Assembly (NCBI GenBank): GCA_045617625.1
Contig: JAZLJA010000032.1
Coordinates: 1 to 32,031 of the forward strand
DNA from: Firm-04 sp045617625
Lineage (GTDB): Bacteria > Bacillota > Clostridia > Oscillospirales > Ruminococcaceae
Length of the DNA: 32,031 bases
Reading direction: 5' to 3'
Part shown: in pieces, positions 22,816 to 30,758 of the stretch
Layout: the number at the start of each line of letters is the position of its first letter
Position numbering within the stretch: the first letter of the stretch is position 1
Translations under genes and position numbers: made by a program
The notes under the pieces: generated by a model
The model's input: the letters and a program-made list of their open reading frames with translations, nothing else
What the model was told of the DNA's origin: nothing
The model's database searches: none

Positions 22816-24909
22816 TTAATCGGTATAGACAAGGTGTGCGGGCGAATTCTTGAACGCAAATTTCTCCACACGCGTTTTGTGCGACAAATGCACGGTTTTC
22901 AGCATCGGGCAATCCGAGAACGCATAGCTCTCGACGTTTTTGACCGTTGAAGGTATGGTGATCTCCTCAAGGCTCTTGCATCCGCAGAACGCCCATTCAC
23001 CAATGCTGGTGACTGAATTCGGAATCGAGATATCCCGCAGGCTCGAGCATCTGTAAAACGCGCCCGTGCCGATATAGGTGACAGAATCGGGAATCTCCAC
23101 GGCTGCAAGGCTCAGGCACATCTCAAACAGCCCTGCCTCAATGAACGACACCGAATTCGGAATGACAAACGAGAGCAGATTGGTACAGCTCTGGAATGCA
23201 CGCTCCCCGATGTAAGTGACCGAATCGGGAATCGAAATGACGATGAGGTTCTGGCAGGCAAAAAACGCATTCGTTTCAATCTTGGTGACGGAATTCGGCA
23301 CTGAGACCGATTTCAGGTTGGTGCAGTAAGCAAATGCTTTTTCGGCGATCTCCGTTACCGCAGACGGAATGGTGACAGTCGCATCACTGCCGTTATACTT
23401 CTTCAGCGTGCTGCCGATCATATGGAATTTCTTGGTATCCTCGCCCTTTGGCTCATAATACTGGAAATGCACATCCGAGCCGAAAAAGACGTTTTCCCGA
23501 ATGACAGTCTGGCGCGAAATATGCACCTGCTTGAGTTTCGGGCAGTTGGCAAACGCCCAGAGTTCAATGTTGGAAACCGAGCTCGGAATCTTGATGCTTT
23601 CGAGCTCCGAGCAGCCGTCAAATGCACGCATGCCGATGCTCGTCACCGAGTTCGGAATGATAACAGTCGTCAAGTTTTTCTTATTGTAGAAGGCGCCCGT
23701 TCCGATATGCACCACCGTATCAGGAATGACAGCGGTATTGTCAAGTCCGCGGTATTTGCGCAGATAGTCGCCTTTCACGGCATAATCCTTGACAAACAAA
23801 CGGCGCAGCTTGTGCAGGATCGCGGTCAGGGTGCTGCTTTCGGATTCGGCAGCCGCCTGCTGTGCATCGACCTCATCCTCGCTCATCAGCGTGGGATCGA
23901 CCTTTTTCTCATCGTAGAACGTGATTTTTGCAGCGCAGTTGTCAAAGGTCTTTTTGGAGATATCGGTGTTCTGGGACATGGAAATGGATTTCAGTGCCTT
24001 GCATTTTCCAAACGCTGCCTCTCCGATCTTCTCCACCGAATCAGGAATCTTCAGCTGTGTCAGCGCGGCGCAGCCAAAAAACGCGCCCACACCGATCTTC
24101 TTGACCGAATAGGGAATCTTCAGGCTGGTCAGTTCAAAGCATCCCGCGAACACACCGTCATCGAGTGCCTCCAGCGAATCGGACAAATCGACGCTTGCAA
24201 GCCGCTTGCACCCGAGAAACGCCTCGCGCTCCACCTGTGTGACAGAATCGGGCAGTTCAAGGCTTTGCAGCGATGTGCAGCCCAAAAACGCCTCGCGTCC
24301 AATGCTCTCCACCGAATTCGGGATCATGATCCGTTCGAGATTGGTGCAATTACGGAAAGCAAAATCGCCGATGCGCTTGACACTGCTCGGCAGCAGCACA
24401 CTCGCCGCACTGCCGTTATATTTTTCCAGTATGCCGTCTTTCACCTGAAAATCGGAGAAGAACGGCTTTTTCTTCTCATCGGACTGGAATTTCATTGTGG
24501 AAAACAAGATGCGATAGAAGCTTTCGCTGCCGACATCCTTTTGTCTCACAAAGGATTCTGTCGAAGCTGCGTACATATCAATTCCGGGGAATTTCTTCAG
24601 TGACACTTCCTCCAGATAGATCAGCAGCACTTTTTTCTTGTTGTTGATGGCGTATCGCAGCTCTGCGACCCGTTGGTTGGATTCCAAAAACTGATTTGAC
24701 AGCATGGCAACCACAGATTCGCAGTTCATGATGCGGGAGGCAGTCTCATCGTCGCAGAGCGAATCGCCCTCCACGCCGCCGTCATACCACACATGATATC
24801 CGTTTTCTCCCATTCTCGCAAGAATCGGCATCACCTTGGCGTTATCTTTTTCCGCAGCGGTGATGAATAAATATGGGGATTTCCCATCATATTGAAATGC
24901 TTGCGGCAC
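22816..24909 (-). CDS. TIR-domain protein with three BspA-type LRR blocks
   Basis: 697 aa, no signal peptide, so likely cytoplasmic. Residues 11-125 are a bacterial TIR domain: YLFITAAEKDNAK, GYHVWYDGGVEGDS, MNCESVVAMLS, and VAELRYAI, where E83 falls at the position of the catalytic glutamate of NAD-cleaving TIRs, then KKVLLIYLE. The rest is BspA-type (LRR_5) repeats with the core IPxSVxxIGxxAFxxC. They fall in three blocks, about 157-335, 378-488 and 498-697. Each block opens with an LxKYxG...V.IP cap and closes with a shorter SxxTxIxxxxF cap. A Ser/Glu-rich linker (336-372) separates the first two. The start is a GTG with a weak ribosome site; an in-frame stop nearby leaves no better choice. 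A strong promoter is at 24986-25014. The ligand and activity are unknown. Confidence 0.88.
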   Translation of the reverse strand: MPQAFQYDGKSPYLFITAAEKDNAKVMPILARMGENGYHVWYDGGVEGDSLCDDETASRIMNCESVVAMLSNQFLESNQRVAELRYAINNKKKVLLIYLEEVSLKKFPGIDMYAASTESFVRQKDVGSESFYRILFSTMKFQSDEKKKPFFSDFQVKDGILEKYNGSAASVLLPSSVKRIGDFAFRNCTNLERIMIPNSVESIGREAFLGCTSLQSLELPDSVTQVEREAFLGCKRLASVDLSDSLEALDDGVFAGCFELTSLKIPYSVKKIGVGAFFGCAALTQLKIPDSVEKIGEAAFGKCKALKSISMSQNTDISKKTFDNCAAKITFYDEKKVDPTLMSEDEVDAQQAAAESESSTLTAILHKLRRLFVKDYAVKGDYLRKYRGLDNTAVIPDTVVHIGTGAFYNKKNLTTVIIPNSVTSIGMRAFDGCSELESIKIPSSVSNIELWAFANCPKLKQVHISRQTVIRENVFFGSDVHFQYYEPKGEDTKKFHMIGSTLKKYNGSDATVTIPSAVTEIAEKAFAYCTNLKSVSVPNSVTKIETNAFFACQNLIVISIPDSVTYIGERAFQSCTNLLSFVIPNSVSFIEAGLFEMCLSLAAVEIPDSVTYIGTGAFYRCSSLRDISIPNSVTSIGEWAFCGCKSLEEITIPSTVKNVESYAFSDCPMLKTVHLSHKTRVEKFAFKNSPAHLVYTD

Positions 24910-24940
24910 TCGCGTTCACTTCCCTTTTCCTGATTTCTGT

Positions 24941-24959
24941 ATCAGCCTGCTCGGCTGAT
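24941..24959 (-). other. Leader hairpin of the TIR-LRR mRNA
   Basis: ATCAGCC and GGCTGAT form a perfect 7-bp stem with a 5-nt loop in the leader, about 32 bases before the GTG start. There is no T-run. It may affect translation or mRNA stability. Confidence 0.4.
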
Positions 24960-24985
24960 CTCATATCTACACGAACCTATTTTAT

Positions 24986-25014
24986 ATTATACTACAATTC
25001 AATACAAAATGCAA
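24986..25014 (-). promoter_or_regulatory. Promoter of the TIR-LRR gene
   Basis: On the minus strand, TTGCAT (25009-25014), 17 nt, and a perfect TATAAT (24986-24991). The surrounding sequence is A/T-rich. The leader is about 70 nt. Confidence 0.82.
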
Positions 25015-25121
25015 GCGAATTTTCAAAAAAATTGTTGCTATATGTAAAGTTTTTGTCGGATACTTCAAAAATGCGCAAAAATTGCGCTGCATCTGATATT
25101 CTGCGGCGCATCGGGTTGATG

Positions 25122-25153
25122 AAAAAATGCGGGAACCCCTTCATGGAGTTCCC
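25122..25153 (-). terminator. Terminator of the Nudix-CmpB operon
   Basis: On the minus strand, GGGAACTCC (25145-25153) and GGGGTTCCC (25131-25139) form a 9-bp stem with one G-T pair and a 5-nt loop. Six T follow at 25122-25127. Confidence 0.88.
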
Positions 25154-25164
25154 ACAGCTTTCTA

Positions 25165-25713
25165 TTACAATAAAATGGTGAAGCACAGATCCACCGCAAG
25201 CACCGCGACGATCACTGCGGCAATGATTTTTGCAGGCTTATCCTTCAGCTTTGCAGCAAGCTTATCCAGCAGCGGCTGCACCACATAAAGAAACGCAGCA
25301 CCGCCGATTCCGAAGCGGATACTCGGGCTGAGCGCGATGCGTGCCTGAAAATTGATCTCATAATCCGCATAGGTCTGCCACGGCCATGAACCCATGATCC
25401 ACTCGCAGAGATAACTTGTGACAAGTTCGATCAGCGTTGCGGTAAGCATCGTCAGCACAAAAATCACGGGAAGCATCGCAAGCTTTCGTATGACGCTTTT
25501 GCCGCGGATCAGCCGATACCAGAGCAGCAGAAACACCGTCGCCCCAAAGCCGTAAACAGGCAGCCATGGTCCGAACAGCACACCGCGGTTACTGAATCCC
25601 CACCGATAAATGAAGGTTTCCAGCACCACCTCATAGATCCATCCGATCATGGCGTAAACCATGAAAAAGATCACATGATCGGCAATTCGGCGCAAAACAG
25701 GCTTTTTCTCCAT
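25165..25713 (-). CDS. CmpB-like putative ABC-transporter membrane protein
   Basis: 182 aa with about five hydrophobic helices. The N-terminal part IGWIYEVVLETF, then RWGFSNRGVLFGPWLPVYGFGA (in two motifs, about 24-58), is the signature of the ABC-trans_CmpB family (COG4905), a group named as putative type IV ABC permeases. There is no ATPase gene nearby, so transport has not been shown and the name is tentative. AAGGAGG precedes the ATG. It starts ten bases after the Nudix gene ends and is probably cotranscribed with it. Confidence 0.85.
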   Translation of the reverse strand: MEKKPVLRRIADHVIFFMVYAMIGWIYEVVLETFIYRWGFSNRGVLFGPWLPVYGFGATVFLLLWYRLIRGKSVIRKLAMLPVIFVLTMLTATLIELVTSYLCEWIMGSWPWQTYADYEINFQARIALSPSIRFGIGGAAFLYVVQPLLDKLAAKLKDKPAKIIAAVIVAVLAVDLCFTILL

Positions 25714-25723
25714 GTCCGCCTCC

Positions 25724-26281
25724 TTATTCCGCGTGCCGCATCAGAAAACGACAGATCATTTCAAGTTCCTCCATTGCAATGCAATGCTTGATGAGGTTTT
25801 CCCGCACGGCTTCCATCAGTTCGCCAAACGAAAGCCAGCGCACCAGTTCCACCTCTTCTTTTTGCAGCGTGAACTTATCTGCATCGAGGCTGCACCACAT
25901 GAGATAGACTCTCGTGTGCTGACGGTCATGAAACGGCACACCCCGAAATTCCGTATCACATTTCAAATCGCGGTCACCGCACCAGATCAGTTCGCCTTTT
26001 TCGGCGGTGATGCCCAGTTCCTCCTGCAATTCCCGCAAAGCCGATTCTTCATAGTCCATGCCCGCAGGAATATGCCCTGCACTGGAAATATCAAAGCATC
26101 CGGGAAATTCCGCCTTATCGGCACTGCGCTTCTGCACAAGGATCTGTGTCACATCATCCTTTTTCCGCAGCAGCCACAAATGTGCCGTCCGATGCAGAAT
26201 GCCCTCCGAATGTGCAGTTTCTCTTGTCACAATCTGACCTGTGGGGTTGCCTTTTTCGTCCACAATGTCCAAATATTCCAC
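25724..26281 (-). CDS. Nudix hydrolase
   Basis: 185 aa, cytoplasmic. It resembles the YfcD/isopentenyl-diphosphate isomerase-like branch: EYLDIVDEKGNPTGQ at the N-terminus, then HRTAHLWLL, ILVQKRSADKAEFPG, and the Nudix box GHIPAGMDYEESALRELQEE with LGI. The metal-binding RELQEE core is intact, but the first glutamate of the box (Gx5E) is Met. The GTG start at 26281 has AGGAGG eight bases upstream; a TTG three bases earlier and a long upstream extension are less likely because the promoter and ribosome site would lie inside it. The substrate is probably a nucleotide-linked or prenyl diphosphate and cannot be specified. Confidence 0.9.
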   Translation of the reverse strand: MEYLDIVDEKGNPTGQIVTRETAHSEGILHRTAHLWLLRKKDDVTQILVQKRSADKAEFPGCFDISSAGHIPAGMDYEESALRELQEELGITAEKGELIWCGDRDLKCDTEFRGVPFHDRQHTRVYLMWCSLDADKFTLQKEEVELVRWLSFGELMEAVRENLIKHCIAMEELEMICRFLMRHAE

Positions 26282-26335
26282 CAATTTATCCTCCTGTAAT
26301 TCATCTGTTGCCAAAGCAATCTGTCTGTGTATTCC

Positions 26336-26364
26336 AGTATAGCACATCTTTAGTTTTTTTTCAA
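26336..26364 (-). promoter_or_regulatory. Promoter of the Nudix-CmpB operon
   Basis: On the minus strand, TTGAAA (26359-26364), 17 nt, TATACT (26336-26341) with TGC before it. It is divergent to the CotH lipoprotein promoter 20 bases away. Confidence 0.85.
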
Positions 26365-26384
26365 GTTTTTTTCTGATTCTTCCC

Positions 26385-26413
26385 TTGCAATCAAGCAAAA
26401 TAAATGATATAAT
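26385..26413 (+). promoter_or_regulatory. Promoter of the CotH lipoprotein-COG0523 operon
   Basis: TTGCAA (26385-26390), 17 nt, TATAAT (26408-26413) with TGA before it. The leader is about 37 nt. Confidence 0.83.
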
Positions 26414-26455
26414 GGAAAAGATGTTTGAAAAATCACGCTATGGAGGTATTTTTCC

Positions 26456-28099
26456 ATGAAACGATATACCAAAACCGTTCTCTTTTCGCTGGCACTCTGC
26501 CTGCTTTGCGGATGCACGGGCGGTCAGCAGTCAAGCAGCAATGCCGAGAGTTCTGATATTACAGAATCCTCCGATGCCGCACAAGTCACCGACACAACCG
26601 CCCCTGCCGTCAGCTATGAAGCAGAAAAGCTGCCGGTGATCTCCATTGTCACGGAAAACAAGGACGCGAACGTGCTCGATTTTGTCAAAGAACCTGTTGC
26701 GCCGCATGTCTCGGAAGCCATTGCATCCTGGACACCCGGCTACGTCATGCCGCCTGTCCCTTACTACGAGGCGTGCAGCGTCACTGTCACCGATGAAAAC
26801 GAGCAGACCGTCCTCAGCGGTGTGCCTGCCAATGTCAAGGTGCGCGGCAACTGGACGACCGTCTACGACAAAAAACCGCTGCGCATTCAGTTTGACGAAA
26901 AACAGTCGATGCTCGGCATGAACGGCGGTGCTGAACTTCGCAACTGGGTGCTGCTCGCGGAATATAAGGATGCCTCCATGCTGCGCGACAAGACCGCACT
27001 CTATGTTGCACGCGAAATGCTCGAAAAAGACGGGCTTTATGCCGCAGATGCAAAATTTGCAGAGGTCTATATCAACGATCAGTACTGGGGGCTTTATCTG
27101 CTTTCGGAACAGCAGCAGATCAACTCTGACCGCGTTGACATCACCGAGGCGGAACCCGACTATCAGGGCACAGACATCGGATATTTCATGGAATTTGACG
27201 GCTATTACGAATACGAAGAACCGCTGCAGCAGTTCCGTGTCGAATACGCCGACAACGCCGCACTCACGCCCTATGACGGAAACGGCGGCAGCGGCAGAGA
27301 AATGAAATGTCTGAAGCAGACACCTGCCGACCCCAAAAAAGATATCGGCATCACCATCAAAAGCGATATCTACTCGCAGGAACAGCACGATTTCATCGCA
27401 TCCTATGTCAACAATGTCTATCAGATCATGTACGAGGCGGCATATAATGACAAAGCGTTCGCATTCAATGCGGATTATACCGAAATTGCAGAAGATGCAA
27501 GCCTTTCTCCGCAGCAGGCAGTCGAAAACGCGGTCGATGTGCAGTCACTTGCCGATATCTATCTGCTCAGTGAGCTGACCTGCGATGCCGATATCTACTG
27601 GTCAAGCTTTTTCATGGATGTCGATTTCGGCGCGGAGGGCAGCAAAAAACTGACCTTTGAAGCACCGTGGGATTTTGACTCCGGAATGGGCAACAAAGAC
27701 CGCTGCGCCGACGGCACTGGATTTTATGCGGCAAACATTGTTCCTGATGTTGACGGCGGCACCAAGGGCGGCGGACAGTACGATTCCATCAACCCGTGGC
27801 TTGCCGTGCTGATGTACGAGGACTGGTATCAGGATATCATCCGCGAAACATGGACAAAAGCCTATGACGACGGGATCTTTGAACGTGCCGCCGACCTCAT
27901 TGCCCATGACACCGCCGCTTATGCCGATGCTTTCGATGAAAATTATAAGAAATGGGACAACATCAGACACAACGAATCATTCGTCAATGAACTTGCCAAT
28001 GAAGCCAAATGGTGCAAAACACAAGCCGAAGCCGCAGAGTATCTCGAAAAATGGTTCACAGCCCGCGTGAAATTCATGAACGAACAGTGGCACAAATAA
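26456..28099 (+). CDS. CotH kinase-family lipoprotein
   Basis: 547 aa, outside the membrane and lipid-anchored. The signal peptide ends in LCGC (C20), followed by a Ser/Thr/Asp-rich linker to about residue 55. The CotH domain fills the rest: VKVRGNWTTVYDKKPLRIQF, ELRNWVLLAEYKDASMLRDKTALYVA (as consecutive motifs), EVYINDQYWGLYLLSEQ, and APWDFDSGMGN, the acidic motif matching WDFDLGF in the dockerin CotH at 9539. GGAGG is nine bases before the ATG. Known CotH proteins phosphorylate spore-coat or surface proteins; the target here is unknown. This one has a lipid anchor in place of a dockerin, and a COG0523 GTPase gene follows nine bases later. Confidence 0.9.
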   Translation: MKRYTKTVLFSLALCLLCGCTGGQQSSSNAESSDITESSDAAQVTDTTAPAVSYEAEKLPVISIVTENKDANVLDFVKEPVAPHVSEAIASWTPGYVMPPVPYYEACSVTVTDENEQTVLSGVPANVKVRGNWTTVYDKKPLRIQFDEKQSMLGMNGGAELRNWVLLAEYKDASMLRDKTALYVAREMLEKDGLYAADAKFAEVYINDQYWGLYLLSEQQQINSDRVDITEAEPDYQGTDIGYFMEFDGYYEYEEPLQQFRVEYADNAALTPYDGNGGSGREMKCLKQTPADPKKDIGITIKSDIYSQEQHDFIASYVNNVYQIMYEAAYNDKAFAFNADYTEIAEDASLSPQQAVENAVDVQSLADIYLLSELTCDADIYWSSFFMDVDFGAEGSKKLTFEAPWDFDSGMGNKDRCADGTGFYAANIVPDVDGGTKGGGQYDSINPWLAVLMYEDWYQDIIRETWTKAYDDGIFERAADLIAHDTAAYADAFDENYKKWDNIRHNESFVNELANEAKWCKTQAEAAEYLEKWFTARVKFMNEQWHK

Positions 28100-28108
28100 G
28101 AGGCTGAC

Positions 28109-29086
28109 ATGACAAAAATTGACCTGATCACCGGAATGCTGGGTGCGGGCAAAACCACTTTCATCCGTCAGTATGCGAAATATCTGATGGACACGGGCTG
28201 CCGCATCGCCATTCTTGAAAATGATTTCGGCGCAGTCAATGTGGACATGATGCTCCTGCAAGACCTGAAATCGCCGCAGTGCCAACTTGAAATGATCTCG
28301 GGCGGCGGCGGCTCCGATTGCCATAAACGCCGCTTCAAGACGCAGCTCATTGCGCTTGGAATGCAGCATTTTGACCGCATCATCATCGAACCGTCGGGCA
28401 TCTACGATATGGATGAGTTTTTCGACACACTCTTTGAATCGCCGCTTGACCGCTGGTTTGAGATCGGCAGCATTCTCACCATTCTCGATGCGGAGACTGC
28501 CGAAACACTCTCCCCTGCAATGGAATTTCTGTTCGCCTCAGAGGCGGCGTGCTGCGGAAAAGTGCTCGTTTCCAAGCTGTCCCCGCATGCCGATATCTCC
28601 GACTGCTGTGAACGTCTTGCGGCACATCTGAACCGTGCGCTTTCTGCCATCTCGTGCAGACGGCAGTTTTCGGCGGAGCATGATTTTCTCGCCAAGCCGT
28701 GGGATACCCTCTCATCTGACGACATGGCACAGCTTGCCGATGCGGGATACCGCAGTGAAAGCTATGTCAAGCTGTTCAACAACGAAACGATCGGGCAGGA
28801 AGTGCATTATTTTCTCCATGTGCATCTCCCCGATGCAGACAGACAGCCCACCCTCGAAGCCATTCTGCACGATACGGCGTGCGGCAGCATTTTCCGCATC
28901 AAGGGTTCGCTGCAGGATGATAACGGGCAATGGCTGAAAATCAACATCACGCGGCAAAAAACCGAGATCGCGCCCGTTGCCGACGGGCAAGCGGTGCTGA
29001 TCGTCATTGGTGAGCATCTTGACTTGGAACAGCTCAACCGACGAATGCTTGCCGTCAACACGGATTCGGATTTTGCAAGCATATGA
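28109..29086 (+). CDS. Divergent COG0523/CobW-type P-loop GTPase
   Basis: 325 aa, cytoplasmic. The Walker A ITGMLGAGKTTFIRQ (about 7-21), the switch region LENDFGAVNVD (36-46) and IIIEPSGIYD (91-100) place it in the CobW/COG0523 family of metal-delivery GTPases. Two hallmarks are altered. The zinc-binding GGCxCC segment reads GGGGSDCHKRR (65-75), leaving one cysteine. The NKxD guanine motif reads SKLS (155-158). A C-terminal CobW_C-like domain follows from about 220. The ribosome site is weak (GAGG). It is downstream of the CotH lipoprotein and ends at a terminator. It could have lost metal transfer or changed nucleotide choice. Confidence 0.83.
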   Translation: MTKIDLITGMLGAGKTTFIRQYAKYLMDTGCRIAILENDFGAVNVDMMLLQDLKSPQCQLEMISGGGGSDCHKRRFKTQLIALGMQHFDRIIIEPSGIYDMDEFFDTLFESPLDRWFEIGSILTILDAETAETLSPAMEFLFASEAACCGKVLVSKLSPHADISDCCERLAAHLNRALSAISCRRQFSAEHDFLAKPWDTLSSDDMAQLADAGYRSESYVKLFNNETIGQEVHYFLHVHLPDADRQPTLEAILHDTACGSIFRIKGSLQDDNGQWLKINITRQKTEIAPVADGQAVLIVIGEHLDLEQLNRRMLAVNTDSDFASI

Positions 29087-29093
29087 ACAAAAT

Positions 29094-29135
29094 AAAGCGA
29101 TGGAAGCTCCCGAAAGGGATTTCTTCCATCGCTTT
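29094..29135. terminator. Bidirectional terminator between COG0523 and htrA genes
   Basis: AAAGCGATGGAAG (29094-29106) and CTTCCATCGCTTT (29123-29135) are perfect 13-bp arms, with an inner CCC-GAAA-GGG hairpin. It lies eight bases after the COG0523 stop and 30 bases beyond the htrA stop on the other strand. Confidence 0.87.
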
Positions 29136-29165
29136 CTCCTTATCCTCGCCCAGTGATTTTATTCC

Positions 29166-30485
29166 TCATTCAGAAAGTGAGATCTCATCCAGTGTCGCGG
29201 TGCAATCAACACTGCTGCCGTTGCGATACACCGTCAGCGTGATGGTGTCGCCCGCTTTGTGCTGATTCTTCTTCGCGTTGAGTTCTTCCACCGTCGTGAC
29301 AGTATCGCCGTCCACTGCGGTGATGATATCGCCCTCGCAAATGCCTGCACGTTCTGCTGCACTGCCGTCATTCACTGTGGAAACATAGATGCCAAGCTGC
29401 ATACCGTACAGTTCCGAGACTTCCTCCGTGACAGTCACGCAGGTGATGCCGAGCGACGGTTTGCCTGTCACATATCCGCAGCTCATCAGATCGTTGACGA
29501 TCTTCCCTGCATCGTTGGACGAAATCGCAAAACCGATACCCTCGATGCTTGCCTGATCGAGATAGGATGCAGACATTTTCGAGGAGTTGATGCCGATGAC
29601 CTCACCGTAAAGGTTCAGCAGCGGACCGCCCGAATTGCCGCTGTTGATCGCCGCATCGGTTTGCAGCAGGATCATGTCCTTGTCGCCAACGGTGATCTGA
29701 CGGTTGAGACCCGATACAATACCCGCCGTAACGGTGTTCATCAGGTCAAAGCCCAGCGGGTTGCCGATGGCGACCACTGACTGTCCAAGCTTCAGGCTGT
29801 CGCTGTCACCGAACTGTGCAGGCGTCAGACCGTGCGCCTCGATTTTCAGCACCGCGATATCACAATCGGTATCATAGCCAACCACAGTCGCATCCTGCTT
29901 CACACTCGATGACATCACCACGGAGATATGCTTTGCAAGTTCAAAGCCGTATTCGCTGTCATAGATCACATGCGCATTCGTGACGATATAGCCGTCCTCG
30001 GTGAGAATCACGCCCGTGCCGGTGCCTGTCATGGCATCGCCCTGCGCACCGCTGAAGATATCGCCAAAATCAAAGTCACCGAAATCATAGCCGAAATCAT
30101 AGTCACCAAAACCGCCAAAGCCGCCCGATTTTTTCTTTCCGCGCCCGGATTTCTGTGTTTCTTCCTGCTTTTCCTGTGTGCCGAATTCCGATTCGATGCC
30201 CACCACGGAAGGCAGCACCTTTGCAACGGCTTCCTCTGTGGTCAGCAAAGCGGGCGCAGACTGTTCTTCAGGCTCCAGAATATTTGCAACGGTCTCTGCA
30301 AGCAGATTGCTCTTGTGCGGCTTTTCCGATTCTGACTGCACGGCTGCCGATTTCGTCGATGCGGGATTGTTCAAGCTGTTCACTGCCGAATATACCTCGA
30401 TCGAACCGATCGACACCACCACTGCTGCAAGAATCCCTGTCATCGCCTTTGCCACAATGTGTCTGCTGCCGTATTCCTTTGTCAT
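29166..30485 (-). CDS. htrA: HtrA/DegP-type serine protease with PDZ domain
   Basis: 439 aa, anchored by one N-terminal helix (about 12-32) with the protease outside, where it degrades or refolds damaged surface proteins. A trypsin-like domain covers about 85-300 with the triad H172 (VTNAHV), D209 (TDCDIAVLK) and S285 (NSGNSGGP). One PDZ domain follows (about 330-430, AERAGICEGDIITAVDG). Between the helix and the protease lies an unusual Gly/Phe/Asp-rich insert (GFGDYDFGYDFGDFDFGDIF, about 127-146) after a basic KKK stretch. The ATG at 30485 was chosen; a GTG nine bases earlier has the ribosome site only two bases away. It is a single-gene unit. Confidence 0.93.
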   Translation of the reverse strand: MTKEYGSRHIVAKAMTGILAAVVVSIGSIEVYSAVNSLNNPASTKSAAVQSESEKPHKSNLLAETVANILEPEEQSAPALLTTEEAVAKVLPSVVGIESEFGTQEKQEETQKSGRGKKKSGGFGGFGDYDFGYDFGDFDFGDIFSGAQGDAMTGTGTGVILTEDGYIVTNAHVIYDSEYGFELAKHISVVMSSSVKQDATVVGYDTDCDIAVLKIEAHGLTPAQFGDSDSLKLGQSVVAIGNPLGFDLMNTVTAGIVSGLNRQITVGDKDMILLQTDAAINSGNSGGPLLNLYGEVIGINSSKMSASYLDQASIEGIGFAISSNDAGKIVNDLMSCGYVTGKPSLGITCVTVTEEVSELYGMQLGIYVSTVNDGSAAERAGICEGDIITAVDGDTVTTVEELNAKKNQHKAGDTITLTVYRNGSSVDCTATLDEISLSE

Positions 30486-30544
30486 ATTACTCACGTTCCT
30501 TTCAAAAATCAGCTCCCAGTCTCTTCTTTCCTGACTGTGCTTTC

Positions 30545-30572
30545 ATTCTACCCCTGATATGTGAAAAAACAA
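30545..30572 (-). promoter_or_regulatory. Likely promoter of htrA
   Basis: On the minus strand, TTGTTT (30567-30572), 16 nt, TAGAAT (30545-30550). It is weaker than the other promoters here. The leader is about 55 nt. Confidence 0.5.
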
Positions 30573-30679
30573 TCCGCATCTTGACAAAAGAACGGTGAAG
30601 CTTTTATCACCATGTTTTCATCTTTGTGACATTGCGTGTGAAAAAAGTCATAGCTTTGTGAAAATCCTGCGTGCAAGAC

Positions 30680-30708
30680 TTGATTTTCACCCGTTTCTGT
30701 GCTATACT
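30680..30708 (+). promoter_or_regulatory. Promoter of the aldo-keto reductase gene
   Basis: TTGATT (30680-30685), 17 nt, TATACT (30703-30708) with TGC before it. The leader is about 44 nt. Confidence 0.8.
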
Positions 30709-30758
30709 GGATGGGACAGATGCTGATACAGAATAGAAACCGAAAGGAGTCTCACGAT

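Noticed and set aside
23422..24603. 393-codon plus-strand frame opposite the TIR-LRR gene
   Set aside because: Produced by the repetitive LRR codons on the other strand; no supporting start signals.
22816..24909. TIR-LRR gene as part of a defence island
   Set aside because: No restriction, abortive infection, CRISPR or phage gene is nearby. A defence role is kept only as a hypothesis for this single gene.
30550..30579. A third ACCCC followed by TCCGCAT on the plus strand before the aldo-keto reductase
   Set aside because: The gap is 18 nt and the box reads CGCA, not CGTA or CGAA. A better sigma-A promoter lies closer to the gene at 30680-30708.
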